From assembly GCF_012933465.1 (NCBI RefSeq), contig NZ_JABBND010000009.1, positions 1 through 64,000 of the forward strand: a stretch of DNA of 64,000 bases, read 5' to 3'. Numbering within the stretch: position 1 is the first letter of the stretch; each line of letters begins with the position of its first letter. The position numbers were made by a program, and so were the translations under genes. Shown piece after piece: positions 45,357-58,268 of this stretch. The stretch is from Actinomycetospora sp. TBRC 11914 (lineage in GTDB: Bacteria; Actinomycetota; Actinomycetes; Mycobacteriales; Pseudonocardiaceae). A model generated the notes under the pieces. It searched no databases. It was given only the letters and a program-made list of their open reading frames with translations, and was not told the DNA's origin.

Positions 45357-45992
45357 GTGAGCGAGGGCAGGCACATCACCACGGTCGAGGAGCTCCGCGC
45401 GGTCGTCGGGGAGCCGGTGCGCCGGGCCGTGACGAAGCAGCGCGACCGGCTCGACGACACCGACCGGGCCTTCATCGCCCGCAGCCCGTTCCAGATGCTC
45501 GCGACGGCGGGCGGCGACGGCACCGTCGACGTCTCCCCCAAGGGCGACCCGGCCGGCTCGGTGCACGTGCTCGACGACCGGACCCTCGTGATCCCGGACC
45601 GCCCCGGGAACCGTCGGGTGGACGGCTTCGGAAACGTCCTCGAGAACCCGCACGTCGGGCTGATCTTCCTGGTCCCGCGCCGCTCCGACACGCTGCGCGT
45701 CAACGGGACCGCCCGGGTCCTGCTCGACCCGCCCTACGCCGACGAGCTGCGCCACCGGGCGCACGTGCCGCGGCTGGTGCTCGAGGTCGGCGTCGAGGAG
45801 GTCTTCACCCACTGCGCCAAGGCGCTCCTGCGCGCGAACCTGTGGGAGCCCGAGCAGTGGCCGGCCGACGACCTCCCGAGCATCGCGCAGATGGACCGCC
45901 GCACCACGGCCGACCAGAGCCTCGCCGAGCTCGAGGCCTACTACAGCGAGGAGAACACCCGCTCGCTGCTCTACCGCGCCACCCCGCCCTGA
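45357..45992 (+). CDS. PNPOx-like FMN-binding protein (MSMEG_1061-type)
   Basis: 211 aa split-barrel flavoprotein of the pyridoxamine 5'-phosphate oxidase superfamily. Typical core: FIARSPFQMLATAGGDGTVDVSPKGDPAGSVHVLDDRTLVIPDRPGNRRVDGFGNVLENPHVGLIFLVP. Subfamily proteins bind FMN or F420 and reduce varied compounds. GTG 45357 follows TACCCT at six bases, suggesting a leaderless start. Its position after the leu regulator corresponds to Rv2991. It converges with the DUF2235 gene, 7 bases apart. Confidence 0.85.
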   Translation: MSEGRHITTVEELRAVVGEPVRRAVTKQRDRLDDTDRAFIARSPFQMLATAGGDGTVDVSPKGDPAGSVHVLDDRTLVIPDRPGNRRVDGFGNVLENPHVGLIFLVPRRSDTLRVNGTARVLLDPPYADELRHRAHVPRLVLEVGVEEVFTHCAKALLRANLWEPEQWPADDLPSIAQMDRRTTADQSLAELEAYYSEENTRSLLYRATPP

Positions 45993-45999
45993 CGCCGCG

Positions 46000-47085
46000 T
46001 CACGGCCCGAGCGGCGCGTCGACGTCCTCGACGCGATGGTCCGGCCCCGCGAGGTAGGTCGCCAGGTTCTCCGGGTGGTAGCCGAGACCCGCCTTCGTGG
46101 ACCGGGTCACGACGGTGTCCGCGGCCGCCTCCGCCGTCGGATCCGTCGTGCCGATCCCGCGCACGAACGCGCCGAGCAGCCGGTAGGCCCACGTCATCGT
46201 CTCGTGCACGGGGCCGAGCGGGTCGGGAGCGACGTCCCCGATGCGCGGGGACGGACCCCCGGCCCGCGTCGGCGCGAGCGGCGAGTCCGGCCGGAGCGCC
46301 AGGCCCGCGTCCACGGCGTGCCGGGCCATCCAGCGCAGGGTGACGTCGGAGAGACCGTGCGAGTCCTCGCCGCCGCCGACGTCGCCGTGGCACCCGGCGA
46401 ACCAGGTCTGGTGGCGGGGCACCGCGCCGTCGGTGGGTGGGTCCCAGAGCGTGGGCCGGAACGGCCGGCGACGTTCGTCGACGGCGACCGCGTGGCAGGC
46501 CGCGTCGACGGTGGAGCTCAGCCGGGTGTCGTGGAACTGCCACGGCCGGTTGAGCACGTCGACCAGCTCGATCCCCGAGAGCGGGATCCCCAGGGAGCCG
46601 ACGGTGTCCCACACCCCGACGAAGCGGATGCGCGTCTCGGAGGAGTAGGCCGCGCGGAACTGCTCGGCCTCCGCGGCGTCGGGCGCCGAGGCGTCGTCCC
46701 GGCGCCGGTAGAGCGCGTAGGCCTCCTCGAGACGGTCGACGTGCTCGGGCCGTAGCACCCCGCAGTTGCGGATCAGCCCGACGACGCTCCGGGCGGTGTA
46801 GGCGCCACGGCTGAAGCCGATCGCGAAGATCTGGTCGCCGGGGCGGAACGCGGTCACGACGGTGCGGTAGACGTCCCGCACGACGGCCGACAGCCCGTAC
46901 CCGAACGCCCCGCCGAGCAGCCGCTCGCCCGGCAGGGTCCCGACGCCGTCGTGGTAGTGGACGACCTGCTCGGTCCCGTCCGGGGCCCGGGGGGCGATCT
47001 CCTTGGCCAGCCGCTCGACGTTGGTCGGGGACGGTTGTCCCGCGGTGCTCCAGGTGCCGTCGCAGCAGACCACGAGGCGCTTCAC
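46000..47085 (-). CDS. DUF2235 alpha/beta hydrolase (Tle1-like phospholipase fold)
   Basis: 361 aa. Opens KRLVVCCDGTWSTAGQPSPTN, the DUF2235 signature, then the nucleophile elbow IGFSRGAYTARSVVG (GxSxG), an acidic residue in FVGVWDTVGSLG and His in TWFAGCHGDVGGG. Such enzymes are fungal or bacterial serine hydrolases; the same domain forms type VI secretion phospholipase effectors. Here it is a stand-alone gene without VgrG or immunity neighbours, so a house-keeping or detoxifying hydrolase is likelier. GTG 47085; no signal peptide. Confidence 0.85.
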   Translation of the reverse strand: MKRLVVCCDGTWSTAGQPSPTNVERLAKEIAPRAPDGTEQVVHYHDGVGTLPGERLLGGAFGYGLSAVVRDVYRTVVTAFRPGDQIFAIGFSRGAYTARSVVGLIRNCGVLRPEHVDRLEEAYALYRRRDDASAPDAAEAEQFRAAYSSETRIRFVGVWDTVGSLGIPLSGIELVDVLNRPWQFHDTRLSSTVDAACHAVAVDERRRPFRPTLWDPPTDGAVPRHQTWFAGCHGDVGGGEDSHGLSDVTLRWMARHAVDAGLALRPDSPLAPTRAGGPSPRIGDVAPDPLGPVHETMTWAYRLLGAFVRGIGTTDPTAEAAADTVVTRSTKAGLGYHPENLATYLAGPDHRVEDVDAPLGP

Positions 47086-47187
47086 GGCGCGTCGTCCCGG
47101 CCCTGGCCGCGGGGTTCCTCCACGCCCGGCATCATCGCGCACCGAGGTCCCCGGTGGGGAGCGTCCCGAGGTGCCAGGATCGCCCCC

Positions 47188-47772
47188 GTGAGTGCGCCGG
47201 GACCCGCCGTCGACGCGTTGACCGCCCGCTTCGTCGCGGCGCTGGGCCGCCGCGGCGCGATGGCCGAGCTGATGGCCCTCGCGAGCCTCGGCGGACCGCC
47301 GCGGCTCACCACGACACCCCCGGACCTCCCCGTCCTGGCCCACCTCGACGAGGCCGTCGCCCGGGTCGGTGACGAGGTCGACGGCCAGCTCCGCGAGGCC
47401 ATCGCGCTCCTGGGCGCCCGCGCGGACTGGACCCGGACCGCCGGTTACGCCGACGACGCGGCCCTGTTCGCGGGCTACGCCCACGCGACGCTGCGGGGGT
47501 CGCCGGACGACGAGCTCGTCCTGGGGCTCGTGCTGCTCGGTCCCGGCGTGCACTATCGGGCGCACCACCACCCGGCCGAGGAGTGGTACCTGCCGCTCGG
47601 CGGGCTCCGGTGGGACCACGGCGGAGGCTGGGTCGACGAGCCGCCCGGCGAGCTCATCCACCACGCTCCGTGGCAGCCGCACGCGATGGCCACCGACGAC
47701 CGGCCGGTGCTGCTCGCCTACCTGTGGTCCGGCGACGTCGCCACGCCCTCGGCGTTCGTCGACGCCCCGTGA
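47188..47772 (+). CDS. Cupin of the DMSP-lyase (DddL-like) family
   Basis: 194 aa. The second half is a cupin with the metal-binding pattern GVHYRAHHHPAEEWYLPLGG (His, His, Glu, Tyr) and HHAPWQPHAM (His), preceded by LGLVLLGPG; the N-terminal half is helical. These features match the dimethylsulfoniopropionate lyase family (DddL and relatives), which releases DMS and acrylate. Whether this member acts on DMSP is unproven; related cupins have other activities, and no acrylate-utilisation gene is adjacent. GTG 47188. Divergent from the DUF2235 gene. Confidence 0.7.
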   Translation: MSAPGPAVDALTARFVAALGRRGAMAELMALASLGGPPRLTTTPPDLPVLAHLDEAVARVGDEVDGQLREAIALLGARADWTRTAGYADDAALFAGYAHATLRGSPDDELVLGLVLLGPGVHYRAHHHPAEEWYLPLGGLRWDHGGGWVDEPPGELIHHAPWQPHAMATDDRPVLLAYLWSGDVATPSAFVDAP

Positions 47773-47779
47773 ACGACGG

Positions 47780-47810
47780 AACGCCGTGATCCGGTCCGGA
47801 TCACGGCGTT
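47780..47810. terminator. Bidirectional hairpin between the cupin gene and tRNA-Glu
   Basis: AACGCCGTGATCCGG (47780-47794) and CCGGATCACGGCGTT (47796-47810) form a near-perfect stem; the loop is about five bases in practice. It starts seven bases after the cupin stop and eleven bases beyond the 3' end of the minus-strand tRNA-Glu, so it may terminate both. Confidence 0.8.
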
Positions 47811-47821
47811 CGTTCGTGGTG

Positions 47822-47894
47822 TAGCCCCGAGGGGATTCGAACCCCCGCTACCGCCTTGAGAGGGCGGCGTCCTAGGCCGCTAGACGACGGGGCC
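47822..47894 (-). tRNA. tRNA-Glu (CTC)
   Basis: 73 bases on the minus strand. Acceptor GGCCCCG pairs with CGGGGCT; D-arm region GTCTAGCGGCCTAGGAC; anticodon stem GCCGC with loop CCTCTCA giving anticodon CTC; T-arm GGGGGTTCGAATCCCCT. No encoded CCA. It matches the gluT position next to glnU in M. tuberculosis. Confidence 0.93.
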
Positions 47895-47949
47895 CTAGGA
47901 GGAACAGCGCTCTGGAAACCCTACCGGGCTGCCGGAGCACCGCTCGCAG

Positions 47950-48021
47950 CTGGGGTACCAGGACTCGAACCTAGAACAACTGAACCAGAATCAGCCGTGT
48001 TGCCAATTACACCATACCCCA
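47950..48021 (-). tRNA. tRNA-Gln (CTG)
   Basis: 72 bases on the minus strand. It begins TGGGGTA, pairing with TACCCCA, discriminator G; anticodon stem CTGA/TCAG with loop TTCTGGT giving anticodon CTG; T-arm AGGTTCGAGTCCT. The first base T and discriminator G are typical tRNA-Gln identity features. 55 bases upstream of tRNA-Glu on the same strand, probably co-transcribed. Confidence 0.94.
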
Positions 48022-48174
48022 TGGCGCTCACCGAGCGTGACCAACCGGTCCGCCCGATGACGACGTCCATCGTAGAACACCGCCGGGCCGCCGCTCGACG
48101 CCCCCCGGCGACCCCGGCGAAGCCGCAGGTCACGGCAGGTGACCGCGCCCGCTCCGGGCACGGGGCCCGCTCGG

Positions 48175-48180
48175 TAGGCT
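48175..48180 (+). promoter_or_regulatory. Candidate -10 box of ileS
   Basis: TAGGCT fits TANNNT, 44 bases before the GTG start. I looked for an actinobacterial ileS T-box in the leader and could not find the GGTGG-type T-box sequence. Confidence 0.35.
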
Positions 48181-48223
48181 GGAGCGGTTGGTCCGCCCCA
48201 TCACCGCGAGGGAAGCAACACCC

Positions 48224-51421
<3,198 letters not shown>

Positions 51422-51428
51422 GACCCCG

Positions 51429-52454
51429 TCACGTGCTCCCCCGCACCACCAGCCGGGGCGAGAGCAGGCGGTGCTCGGCGGGGTGGCCGTCCACCCGGCG
51501 GCCGAGGACCTCGAGCAGGGTGCGGCCGAGCTCGTACTTGTCGGTGTGCACCGTCGTCAGCGGGGGGTCGAGGAGGGCGGCCATGGTGATGTCGTCGTAG
51601 CCGACCACCGCGACGTCCTCGGGCACCCGGCGGCCCGTGGCCCGGAGCGCCTGCACCGCGCCGATGGCGAGGAGGTCGTTGAACGCGAACACCCCGGTGA
51701 CGTCGGGGTGCCGGCCGAGCAGTTCGCGGACCGCGGCCGACCCCGCGGTCACGGTGGGCGGGCCGGTGACGACGTGGCCCGCCGGCTCGGGGTGGTCGTG
51801 CTCGCCGAGGACGGCGAGGAACGAGCGGCGCCGCACCGGCTCGACGCCGACGGCCCCGTCGAGCATCCCGAGCCGGGTGTGCCCGCGGGCGTAGAGGTGC
51901 TCGACGGCGGCCCGGGTGCCGGCGCCGAAGTCCGAGATCACCGAGGCCACGCCCTCCCCCGGGGAGCGACGGTCCGCCACCACCAGCGGCAGCCGCCGCC
52001 CGAGGGCGACCAGGGACTCGTCGTCGAGGGCCTCGAAGAAGCCGATGGCCCCGGCCGCGCCGGAGTCGACGATGGCGCGCGTCGCCTCCCGCTCGGCGTC
52101 GGCGTCGGCGTCGGTGTTGTGCACGACGACGGCGAGGCCGCGTCCCGCCGCCGCGTCGAACACGCCGCGGGCGACGGCCGGGAAGAACGGGTTCGCGATG
52201 TCGGAGAGGATCAGCGCGAGCGTCCCGGCCCGCTGGGTGCGCATGCCGCGGGCGAACGCGGAGGGGCGGTAGTCGAGCTCCTCGATGGTCGCGAGCACCC
52301 GGTGCCGGGTGGCCGCGCTGATCTCGCCCTTCCCGTTCATCGCGCGCGACACGGTCTGGCGTGAGACCCCGGCGGCCCGGGCGACGTCGTCGATGGTCAC
52401 GCGCACGCCCGGGTGGGGGGTCCAGCCGTCCCCGTCGTCCACGGACGCACCCAC
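51429..52454 (-). CDS. LacI-family regulator of the galactose genes
   Basis: 341 aa. N-terminal helix-turn-helix VTIDDVARAAGVSRQTVSRAMNG and hinge near LDYRPSAFARGM, then a periplasmic-binding-like effector domain (LALILSDIANPFFPAVARGV..HTDKYELGRTLLEVL). It is the last gene of galT-galK-lacI. GTG 52454 lies ten bases after the galK stop; GTG 52406 would give the shorter typical start. The likely operator lies in the galT-symporter divergent gap (54846-54859). Confidence 0.9.
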   Translation of the reverse strand: MGASVDDGDGWTPHPGVRVTIDDVARAAGVSRQTVSRAMNGKGEISAATRHRVLATIEELDYRPSAFARGMRTQRAGTLALILSDIANPFFPAVARGVFDAAAGRGLAVVVHNTDADADAEREATRAIVDSGAAGAIGFFEALDDESLVALGRRLPLVVADRRSPGEGVASVISDFGAGTRAAVEHLYARGHTRLGMLDGAVGVEPVRRRSFLAVLGEHDHPEPAGHVVTGPPTVTAGSAAVRELLGRHPDVTGVFAFNDLLAIGAVQALRATGRRVPEDVAVVGYDDITMAALLDPPLTTVHTDKYELGRTLLEVLGRRVDGHPAEHRLLSPRLVVRGST

Positions 52455-52464
52455 GCCGCCGACC

Positions 52465-53588
52465 CTAGACGTCCCGCCGGGCGCCCGGGGCCGGCGCGAC
52501 CTCGCGCACCGTCGGCTCCGGGCCGCGGGCGGCGGCCCGGCAGGCGGCGGCGACGTCCTCGAGGGCGGCCCGCGGGACGAGCGCGAGCACCGAGCCGCCG
52601 AAGCCACCGCCGACGATGCGCGCGCCCAGCGCCCCGGCTCCCTCGGCCGCGGTGACCAGGGCGTCGACCTCGGGCACCGAGACCGCGAAGTCGTCGCGCA
52701 GCGAGGCGTGCGACGCCGCGAGGACCGGCCCGACGTCGGGCGCCTTCCCGGCCCGCAGGAGCGTGACCACCTCGTGCACCCGCGCCTCCTCGGTGACCAC
52801 GTGGCGGGCGCGGCGGCGCAGCACCTCGTCCGCGAGCCCCTCGACCCCGGCGAGGTCGGCGTCGCGCAGCGCCGGCACGCCGAGCGCCGCGGCGGCCGCC
52901 ACGCACGCGGCCCGCCGGTCGGCGTACCCGCCATCGGCGAGATCGTGGCGGACCCGCGAGTCGACGACGAGGATGCCCAGCCCGGCCTCCTCGAGGCCCA
53001 GCGCGACGTCCTCGGTGGCCATCGACCGGCAGTCCAGCAGCAGCGCCGAGCCCTCCCGGCACAGCAGCGACGCCGCCTGGTCCATGATCCCGACCGGCGC
53101 GCCGACCACCTCGTTCTCGGCCCGCCGCCCGGCCGCGGCGAGGGCGAACCGGTCGAGGTCGGCGCCGCCCAGCTCGGCGACGGCGAGGGCGACCGCGCTC
53201 TCCAGCGCCGCCGAGGAGGAGAGCCCGGCCCCGAGCGGCACCTCCCCGTGCACCACGAGGTCCCAGCCCGACGGCTCCAGCCCCGCCTGCTCCAGCGCCC
53301 ACACGGTGCCCAGCGGGTAGGCCGCCCAGCCGGTCGCCTCCCGCAGGGTCCCGACGGCGGCCGTGGCCGGCCCGGTGCCCGGGTCCGACGAGCGGACGGT
53401 GACGGTGCCGTCGGGGCGGCGCCCGGCCGCGACCCAGGTGCGGCGGTCGATGGCGAAGGGCAGGACGTGCCCCTCGTTGTGGTCGGTGTGCTCGCCGATC
53501 AGGTTGACCCGGCCGGGCGCGGAGAAGACCCCGTCGGGGGCGTGGCCGTGGGCGTCGAGGAAGGCCGCCCGGACGTCGTCCAGGGCAC

Positions 53589-53592
<4 letters not shown>
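52465..53592 (-). CDS. galK: Galactokinase
   Basis: 375 aa GHMP kinase: galactose + ATP to galactose 1-phosphate (Leloir pathway). PGRVNLIGEHTDHNEGHVLPFA (galactokinase signature), VPLGAGLSSSAALESA (ATP loop) and GGGFGGSVLALV. ATG 53592 overlaps the galT stop (ATGA). No galE lies in the window, so UDP-galactose epimerisation must be encoded elsewhere. Confidence 0.96.
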
Positions 53593-54577
<985 letters not shown>

Positions 54578-54581
<4 letters not shown>

Positions 54582-54655
54582 TGCGCCGCCCTCGCACCCG
54601 CGACCTCGAAGTACGTGATGTGACGGCCGTCGGCCAGGAGCTCCCCGGTGACCAC
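54578..54655 (-). CDS. 25-codon leader frame resembling the GalT N terminus
   Basis: GTG 54655 to the TGA overlapping the galT start encodes VTGELLADGRHITYFEVAG and six more residues. Many actinobacterial GalT proteins begin with a similar LADGRELIYFD stretch in the same frame as the rest. Here it is in another frame, joined to galT by a GTGA overlap. It may be a frameshift (natural or sequencing) or a coupled leader. Confidence 0.5.
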
Positions 54656-54688
54656 GAGACCCGGAACGGTGGCCGGCCCCGCCTCCAC

Positions 54689-54748
54689 GTCAGGAACGCC
54701 TCGTTGCGGACGTCCAGTGTCAGGAACGCGACGTTCCTGACGTCGCCA
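54689..54748. repeat. Two tandem 30-bp units containing a 21-bp palindrome
   Basis: The units at 54689-54718 and 54719-54748 both begin GTCAGGAACG and share about three-quarters of positions. The second contains TCAGGAACG-CGA-CGTTCCTGA (54720-54740), a perfect inverted repeat; the first has the same dyad in decayed form. The block GACGTCCAGTGTC within it recurs after the FMN-protein gene near 28031-28043, so it may belong to a dispersed family. Confidence 0.7.
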
Positions 54749-54843
54749 GCCGTCCGGCGTCGTCATCGATCGCCCTCCTCACCTCGGTGCTCTTCATGCC
54801 CTCTTGACGTCCACCACGGGAGGGGCGACCCTGTGGCCCGCCT

Positions 54844-54859
54844 TACGATAACGTTCACG
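54844..54859 (+). promoter_or_regulatory. Symporter -10 overlapped by a LacI-type operator
   Basis: TACGAT (54844-54849) is a TANNNT box. CGATAACGTTCACG (54846-54859), with the central AACGTT core of LacI/GalR-family operators, overlaps it, so the local LacI protein could block the symporter promoter. Confidence 0.5.
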
Positions 54860-54900
54860 GGAACATTCTCGGAACACCCGCTCCAGTGCAAGGGGACGCG

Positions 54901-56562
54901 ATGCTGCGCCTGAATCCGGGATGGCTGGACTACACGCTCCTGGCGCTCTACTTCGTGGTCGTCCTGGGCATCGGCGTCGTCGCGCGCCGCGCCGTGGGGA
55001 CGAGCGCAGATTTCCTCCTCGCCGGCCGCGCGCTCCCCGCGTGGGTGACCGGCCTCGCCTTCGTCGCCGCCAACCTGGGCGCCACCGAGATCATCGGCAT
55101 GGCCGCCAACGGGGCGGAGTACGGCGTCGCGACCGTCCACTACTACTGGATCGGCGCGGTCCCGGCGATGGTCTTCCTCGGCATCGTCATGATGCCGTTC
55201 TACTACCGCTCCAAGGTCAGATCGGTTCCGGAGTTCCTACGGCTCCGCTTCGGGAACGGCACGCACGTCCTCAACGCGGTCGTCTTCGCGGTCGCCTCGG
55301 TGCTCATCGCCGGCGTCAACCTCTACGCGCTGGCCATCGTGCTCAACGCCCTGCTCGGCCTGCCGCAGATCTGGGGCATCGTGCTGTCGGCCGCGGTCGT
55401 GCTCGTCTACATCGGCTTCGGCGGCCTCGGCTCGGCGATCTACGGCGAGGTGCTGCAGTTCTTCGTCATCCTCGCCGGGCTCATCCCGCTCGCGATCGTC
55501 GCGGTGCGCCACGTCGGCGGCTTCCACGCGCTGGGCGAGAAGGTCACGCAGTCGGCGCTCGGGCCGGAGGGCCTGCACGCCTGGCAGGGCACCGGGATCG
55601 GCAGCGTCACCAACCCGATCGGCGCCAACTGGATCTCGATCGTCCTGGGCCTGGGCTTCGTCCTGTCGTTCGGCTACTGGACCACCAACTTCGCCGAGAT
55701 CCAGCGCGCCCTCTCCGCCAAGGATCGCTCCGCCTCGCAGCGCACCCCGCTGATCGCCGCGTTCCCCAAGCTCTTCATCCCGGCCGTGACGATCATCCCG
55801 GGCCTCGTCGCGCTCGTCGCCATCCCCAACTTCGGCAACGAGAGCTCGGGCGGGCTCGAGTACAACGACGCGATCCCCGCCCTCATGGGCCAGCTGCTCC
55901 CCGAGGGCGTGCTCGGCATCGCGATCACCGGCCTGTTCGCCTCGTTCATGGCGGGCGTCGCGGCGAACGTCAGCTCGCTGAACACGGTGGTCACCTACGA
56001 CCTGCTCCAGCCCTACCTCGCGAAGGGCCGCAGCGACCGGTACTACCTGACCGCGGGCCGGTGGGTGACCGTGGCCGGCGTCGTCATCGCGATCTTCACC
56101 GCGCTGCTGGCGTCGTCCTTCAACAACATCATGACCTACCTGCAGTCGCTGTTCGGCATCTTCAACGCGCCGATCTTCGCGACGTTCATCCTCGGGATGT
56201 TCTGGAAGCGGACCACCGGCTGGGGCGGCTTCTCCGGCCTCTTCACCGGCGTCATCGCCGGCACCCTGGTGTTCGTGCTCGCCGAGGCCGGCGTCGTGGA
56301 CTTCGGCTCCGGCATCGCGGTGAGCTTCTACCAGGCCGGGGCGGCGTTCCTCGTCGACGTCGTCGTCACCGTCACGGTCTCGCTGGCCACCGCCCGGCCC
56401 GAGCCCGAGCGCCTCGCCGGCATCGTCTACGGCGTCCCCGGCGCCGACGGCGTGGTCCCGACGCTGCGCCAGCCCCGCGAGCGCGTCTGGTACCGCAAGC
56501 CGGTGCTGCTCGGCAGCATCGCGCTCGTCATCACCGTCGTCCTCAACATCCTCTTCGCCTGA
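54901..56562 (+). CDS. Sodium:solute symporter (SSS family), probably galactose uptake
   Basis: 553 aa with about 13-14 hydrophobic segments and SSS-type sequence: DFLLAGRALPAWVTGLAFVAANLGATEIIGMAANG near the N terminus and GLFASFMAGVAANVSSLNTVVTYDL. Divergent from galT-galK-lacI across a region with a LacI-type operator, so galactose or a galactoside is the expected substrate (inference). ATG 54901 follows AAGGGGA. Confidence 0.9.
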   Translation: MLRLNPGWLDYTLLALYFVVVLGIGVVARRAVGTSADFLLAGRALPAWVTGLAFVAANLGATEIIGMAANGAEYGVATVHYYWIGAVPAMVFLGIVMMPFYYRSKVRSVPEFLRLRFGNGTHVLNAVVFAVASVLIAGVNLYALAIVLNALLGLPQIWGIVLSAAVVLVYIGFGGLGSAIYGEVLQFFVILAGLIPLAIVAVRHVGGFHALGEKVTQSALGPEGLHAWQGTGIGSVTNPIGANWISIVLGLGFVLSFGYWTTNFAEIQRALSAKDRSASQRTPLIAAFPKLFIPAVTIIPGLVALVAIPNFGNESSGGLEYNDAIPALMGQLLPEGVLGIAITGLFASFMAGVAANVSSLNTVVTYDLLQPYLAKGRSDRYYLTAGRWVTVAGVVIAIFTALLASSFNNIMTYLQSLFGIFNAPIFATFILGMFWKRTTGWGGFSGLFTGVIAGTLVFVLAEAGVVDFGSGIAVSFYQAGAAFLVDVVVTVTVSLATARPEPERLAGIVYGVPGADGVVPTLRQPRERVWYRKPVLLGSIALVITVVLNILFA

Positions 56563-56576
56563 GCCCGGGAGTCACC

Positions 56577-56915
56577 ATGAGCGAAGCAGCCAGGAGCGGG
56601 CCGGCCAGGAAAGAGTCAGCCCGGAACGAGTCGGCCCAGGGCGAGTCGGCACACGGCGGCCCGCAGGACACCGTGCAGACCGGCAGCCGCATGCAGCGGC
56701 TCTTCGACCTGCGCTACGTCATCGGGGTCCTGCTCGGGATCTACGGGATCGTCCTCGTGGTCCGGGGCGCGCTCGACGGCCCCCAGCAGCTCGCCCAGGC
56801 GGCGGGGACGGCGATCAACCTCTGGACCGGCATCGGCCTGCTCGTCGTCGCGGTGGTCTTCCTGGCGTGGGCGCGGCTGCGCCCGCTCGGGATCGACACC
56901 ACCGAGGAGGAGTAG
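56577..56915 (+). CDS. Small two-helix membrane protein
   Basis: 112 aa. A hydrophilic N terminus with short repeated ESA units (KESARNESAQGESAHGG), then two transmembrane segments (LRYVIGVLLGIYGIVLVVRG and WTGIGLLVVAVVFLAWARL). ATG 56577 follows CCGGGAG, 14 bases after the symporter stop, so it is co-transcribed. It may be an accessory of the symporter; no family recognised with certainty. Confidence 0.75.
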   Translation: MSEAARSGPARKESARNESAQGESAHGGPQDTVQTGSRMQRLFDLRYVIGVLLGIYGIVLVVRGALDGPQQLAQAAGTAINLWTGIGLLVVAVVFLAWARLRPLGIDTTEEE

Positions 56916-56978
56916 GCCCACCCGGCGCGGTGCGGCCCGGGAGGCGCGGCCCGGGCCCACCGCCGGGCGTCGCGGCCC

Positions 56979-58112
56979 TCAGACCGGGGGTCCGACGTCC
57001 GGCACCGGACCCATCCAGGGCGAGCGGCCGTCGGCGAACGTGATCGGCGGCAGCAGCGTCCGGATGGGTCCGGCCGAGCTGTCCACCTCGACGAACCGCC
57101 CGCGCCGCTCGTGCTGCGGGTGGGTGAGCACCTCGTCGAGCGTGCGACGGCGGGCGTTGGCCACGCCCGCCCGCTCGAGCCGCTCGACGAGCTCGTCGCC
57201 GGTCAGGTCCGCGAGCACGGCGTCGATCGCCGCGTGCAGCGCGGGCCGGTTCTCGACGCGGGCCGATCCGCTCGCGAAACGCTCGTCCTCGGCGACCGAC
57301 GCGTCGCCGAGCACCACCTCGCAGAAGCGCTGCCACTCGCGCTCGTTCTGGATGCCGAACACCACCTCGACACCGTCTCCCGCCGCGAACGCGCCGTACG
57401 GGGCGATGGCCGGGTGGCTCGTCCCCGCGCGGACCGGGGCGCGCCCGCTCCCGGCCGCGTACTGCAGCGGGAAGCCCATCCACTCGCTCAGGGCGTCGAA
57501 GAGGCTCACCTCGAACGCGGCGCCCTCGCCGGTGCGCTCCCGGTCGTAGAGCGCGGCGAGGATGCCGGAGAACGCGTACATGCCCGCGCCGATGTCGGCG
57601 GCCGGGATGCCGGCCTTGGCCGGGTACTCCTCCGTGCCGGTCACCGAGACGAGCCCGGCCTCGGCCTGGATGAGCAGGTCGTAGGCCTTGGCGTCGCGGT
57701 AGGGCCCGGTCGAGCCGTAGCCGGAGATGCTGCAGTGGACCAGGCGCGGGTGGTCCCGGCGCAGCGCGTCGGCGCCGAGCCCCAACCGCTCGGCCGCGCC
57801 GGGGGCGAAGTTCTGGACGAAGACGTCGGCGCCGCCGATCAGCGCGCGGACCCGCGCCAGCTGGTCGGGGTCCTTGAGGTCGGCGGTCACCGACTCCTTC
57901 GACCGGTTCAGCCACACGAAGTGGCTGGAGAGGCCGTGCACGACCGTGTCGTAGTCGCGCGCGAAGTCGCCCCGCCCCGGGCGCTCGATCTTGACCACGC
58001 GGGCGCCGAGGTCCGCGAGGTGGCGGGTCGCGAGCGGGGCGGCCACGGCCTGCTCGCAGGACACGACGAGGACGCCCTCGAGGGGCAGGGGTCGCGACGC
58101 GGAGTCGGTCAT
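56979..58112 (-). CDS. CaiB/BaiF family III CoA-transferase
   Basis: 377 aa. Family III signatures: LEGVLVVSCEQAVAAPLATRHLADLGARVVKIE, then FVWLNRSKESVTADLK, FAPGAAERLGLG, and the catalytic Asp in AKAYDLLIQAEAGL (about residue 145). Transfers CoA between carboxylic acids; the acids cannot be named from sequence (succinyl-CoA-dependent mesaconate/citramalate-type and other enzymes share these motifs). ATG 58112. Convergent with the symporter operon. Confidence 0.9.
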   Translation of the reverse strand: MTDSASRPLPLEGVLVVSCEQAVAAPLATRHLADLGARVVKIERPGRGDFARDYDTVVHGLSSHFVWLNRSKESVTADLKDPDQLARVRALIGGADVFVQNFAPGAAERLGLGADALRRDHPRLVHCSISGYGSTGPYRDAKAYDLLIQAEAGLVSVTGTEEYPAKAGIPAADIGAGMYAFSGILAALYDRERTGEGAAFEVSLFDALSEWMGFPLQYAAGSGRAPVRAGTSHPAIAPYGAFAAGDGVEVVFGIQNEREWQRFCEVVLGDASVAEDERFASGSARVENRPALHAAIDAVLADLTGDELVERLERAGVANARRRTLDEVLTHPQHERRGRFVEVDSSAGPIRTLLPPITFADGRSPWMGPVPDVGPPV

Positions 58113-58268
58113 GACGACGATCGTGCCGGTCCGACCCGAGGTCCGCTCCACGTCACACTCCGACACCTCTCCGAAGTCGCGTCACGCGAATGGGTGTAGA
58201 TCGTTCCTTCGTCGAGTGGTCGCTCTCGAGCAGCGGTGGCGACCAGAGCGTGACGGGAGCGGCGCCCG

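Larger units (their letters stand above)
54656..54900. other. Divergent control region of the gal genes
   Basis: Apart from the 30-bp tandem repeat (54689-54748), the LacI-type operator (54846-54859) and a TACGAT -10 for the symporter, I see no gene here. The gap must also carry the galT promoter on the minus strand, which I could not place. Confidence 0.5.

Noticed and set aside
46000-47085. Type VI secretion effector (Tle1-like)
   Set aside because: The DUF2235 domain is present but there is no VgrG, PAAR, adaptor or immunity gene, and type VI secretion is not expected in this type of actinomycete.
48022-48223. T-box riboswitch upstream of ileS
   Set aside because: No T-box core sequence, specifier loop or antiterminator/antisequestrator was recognisable.
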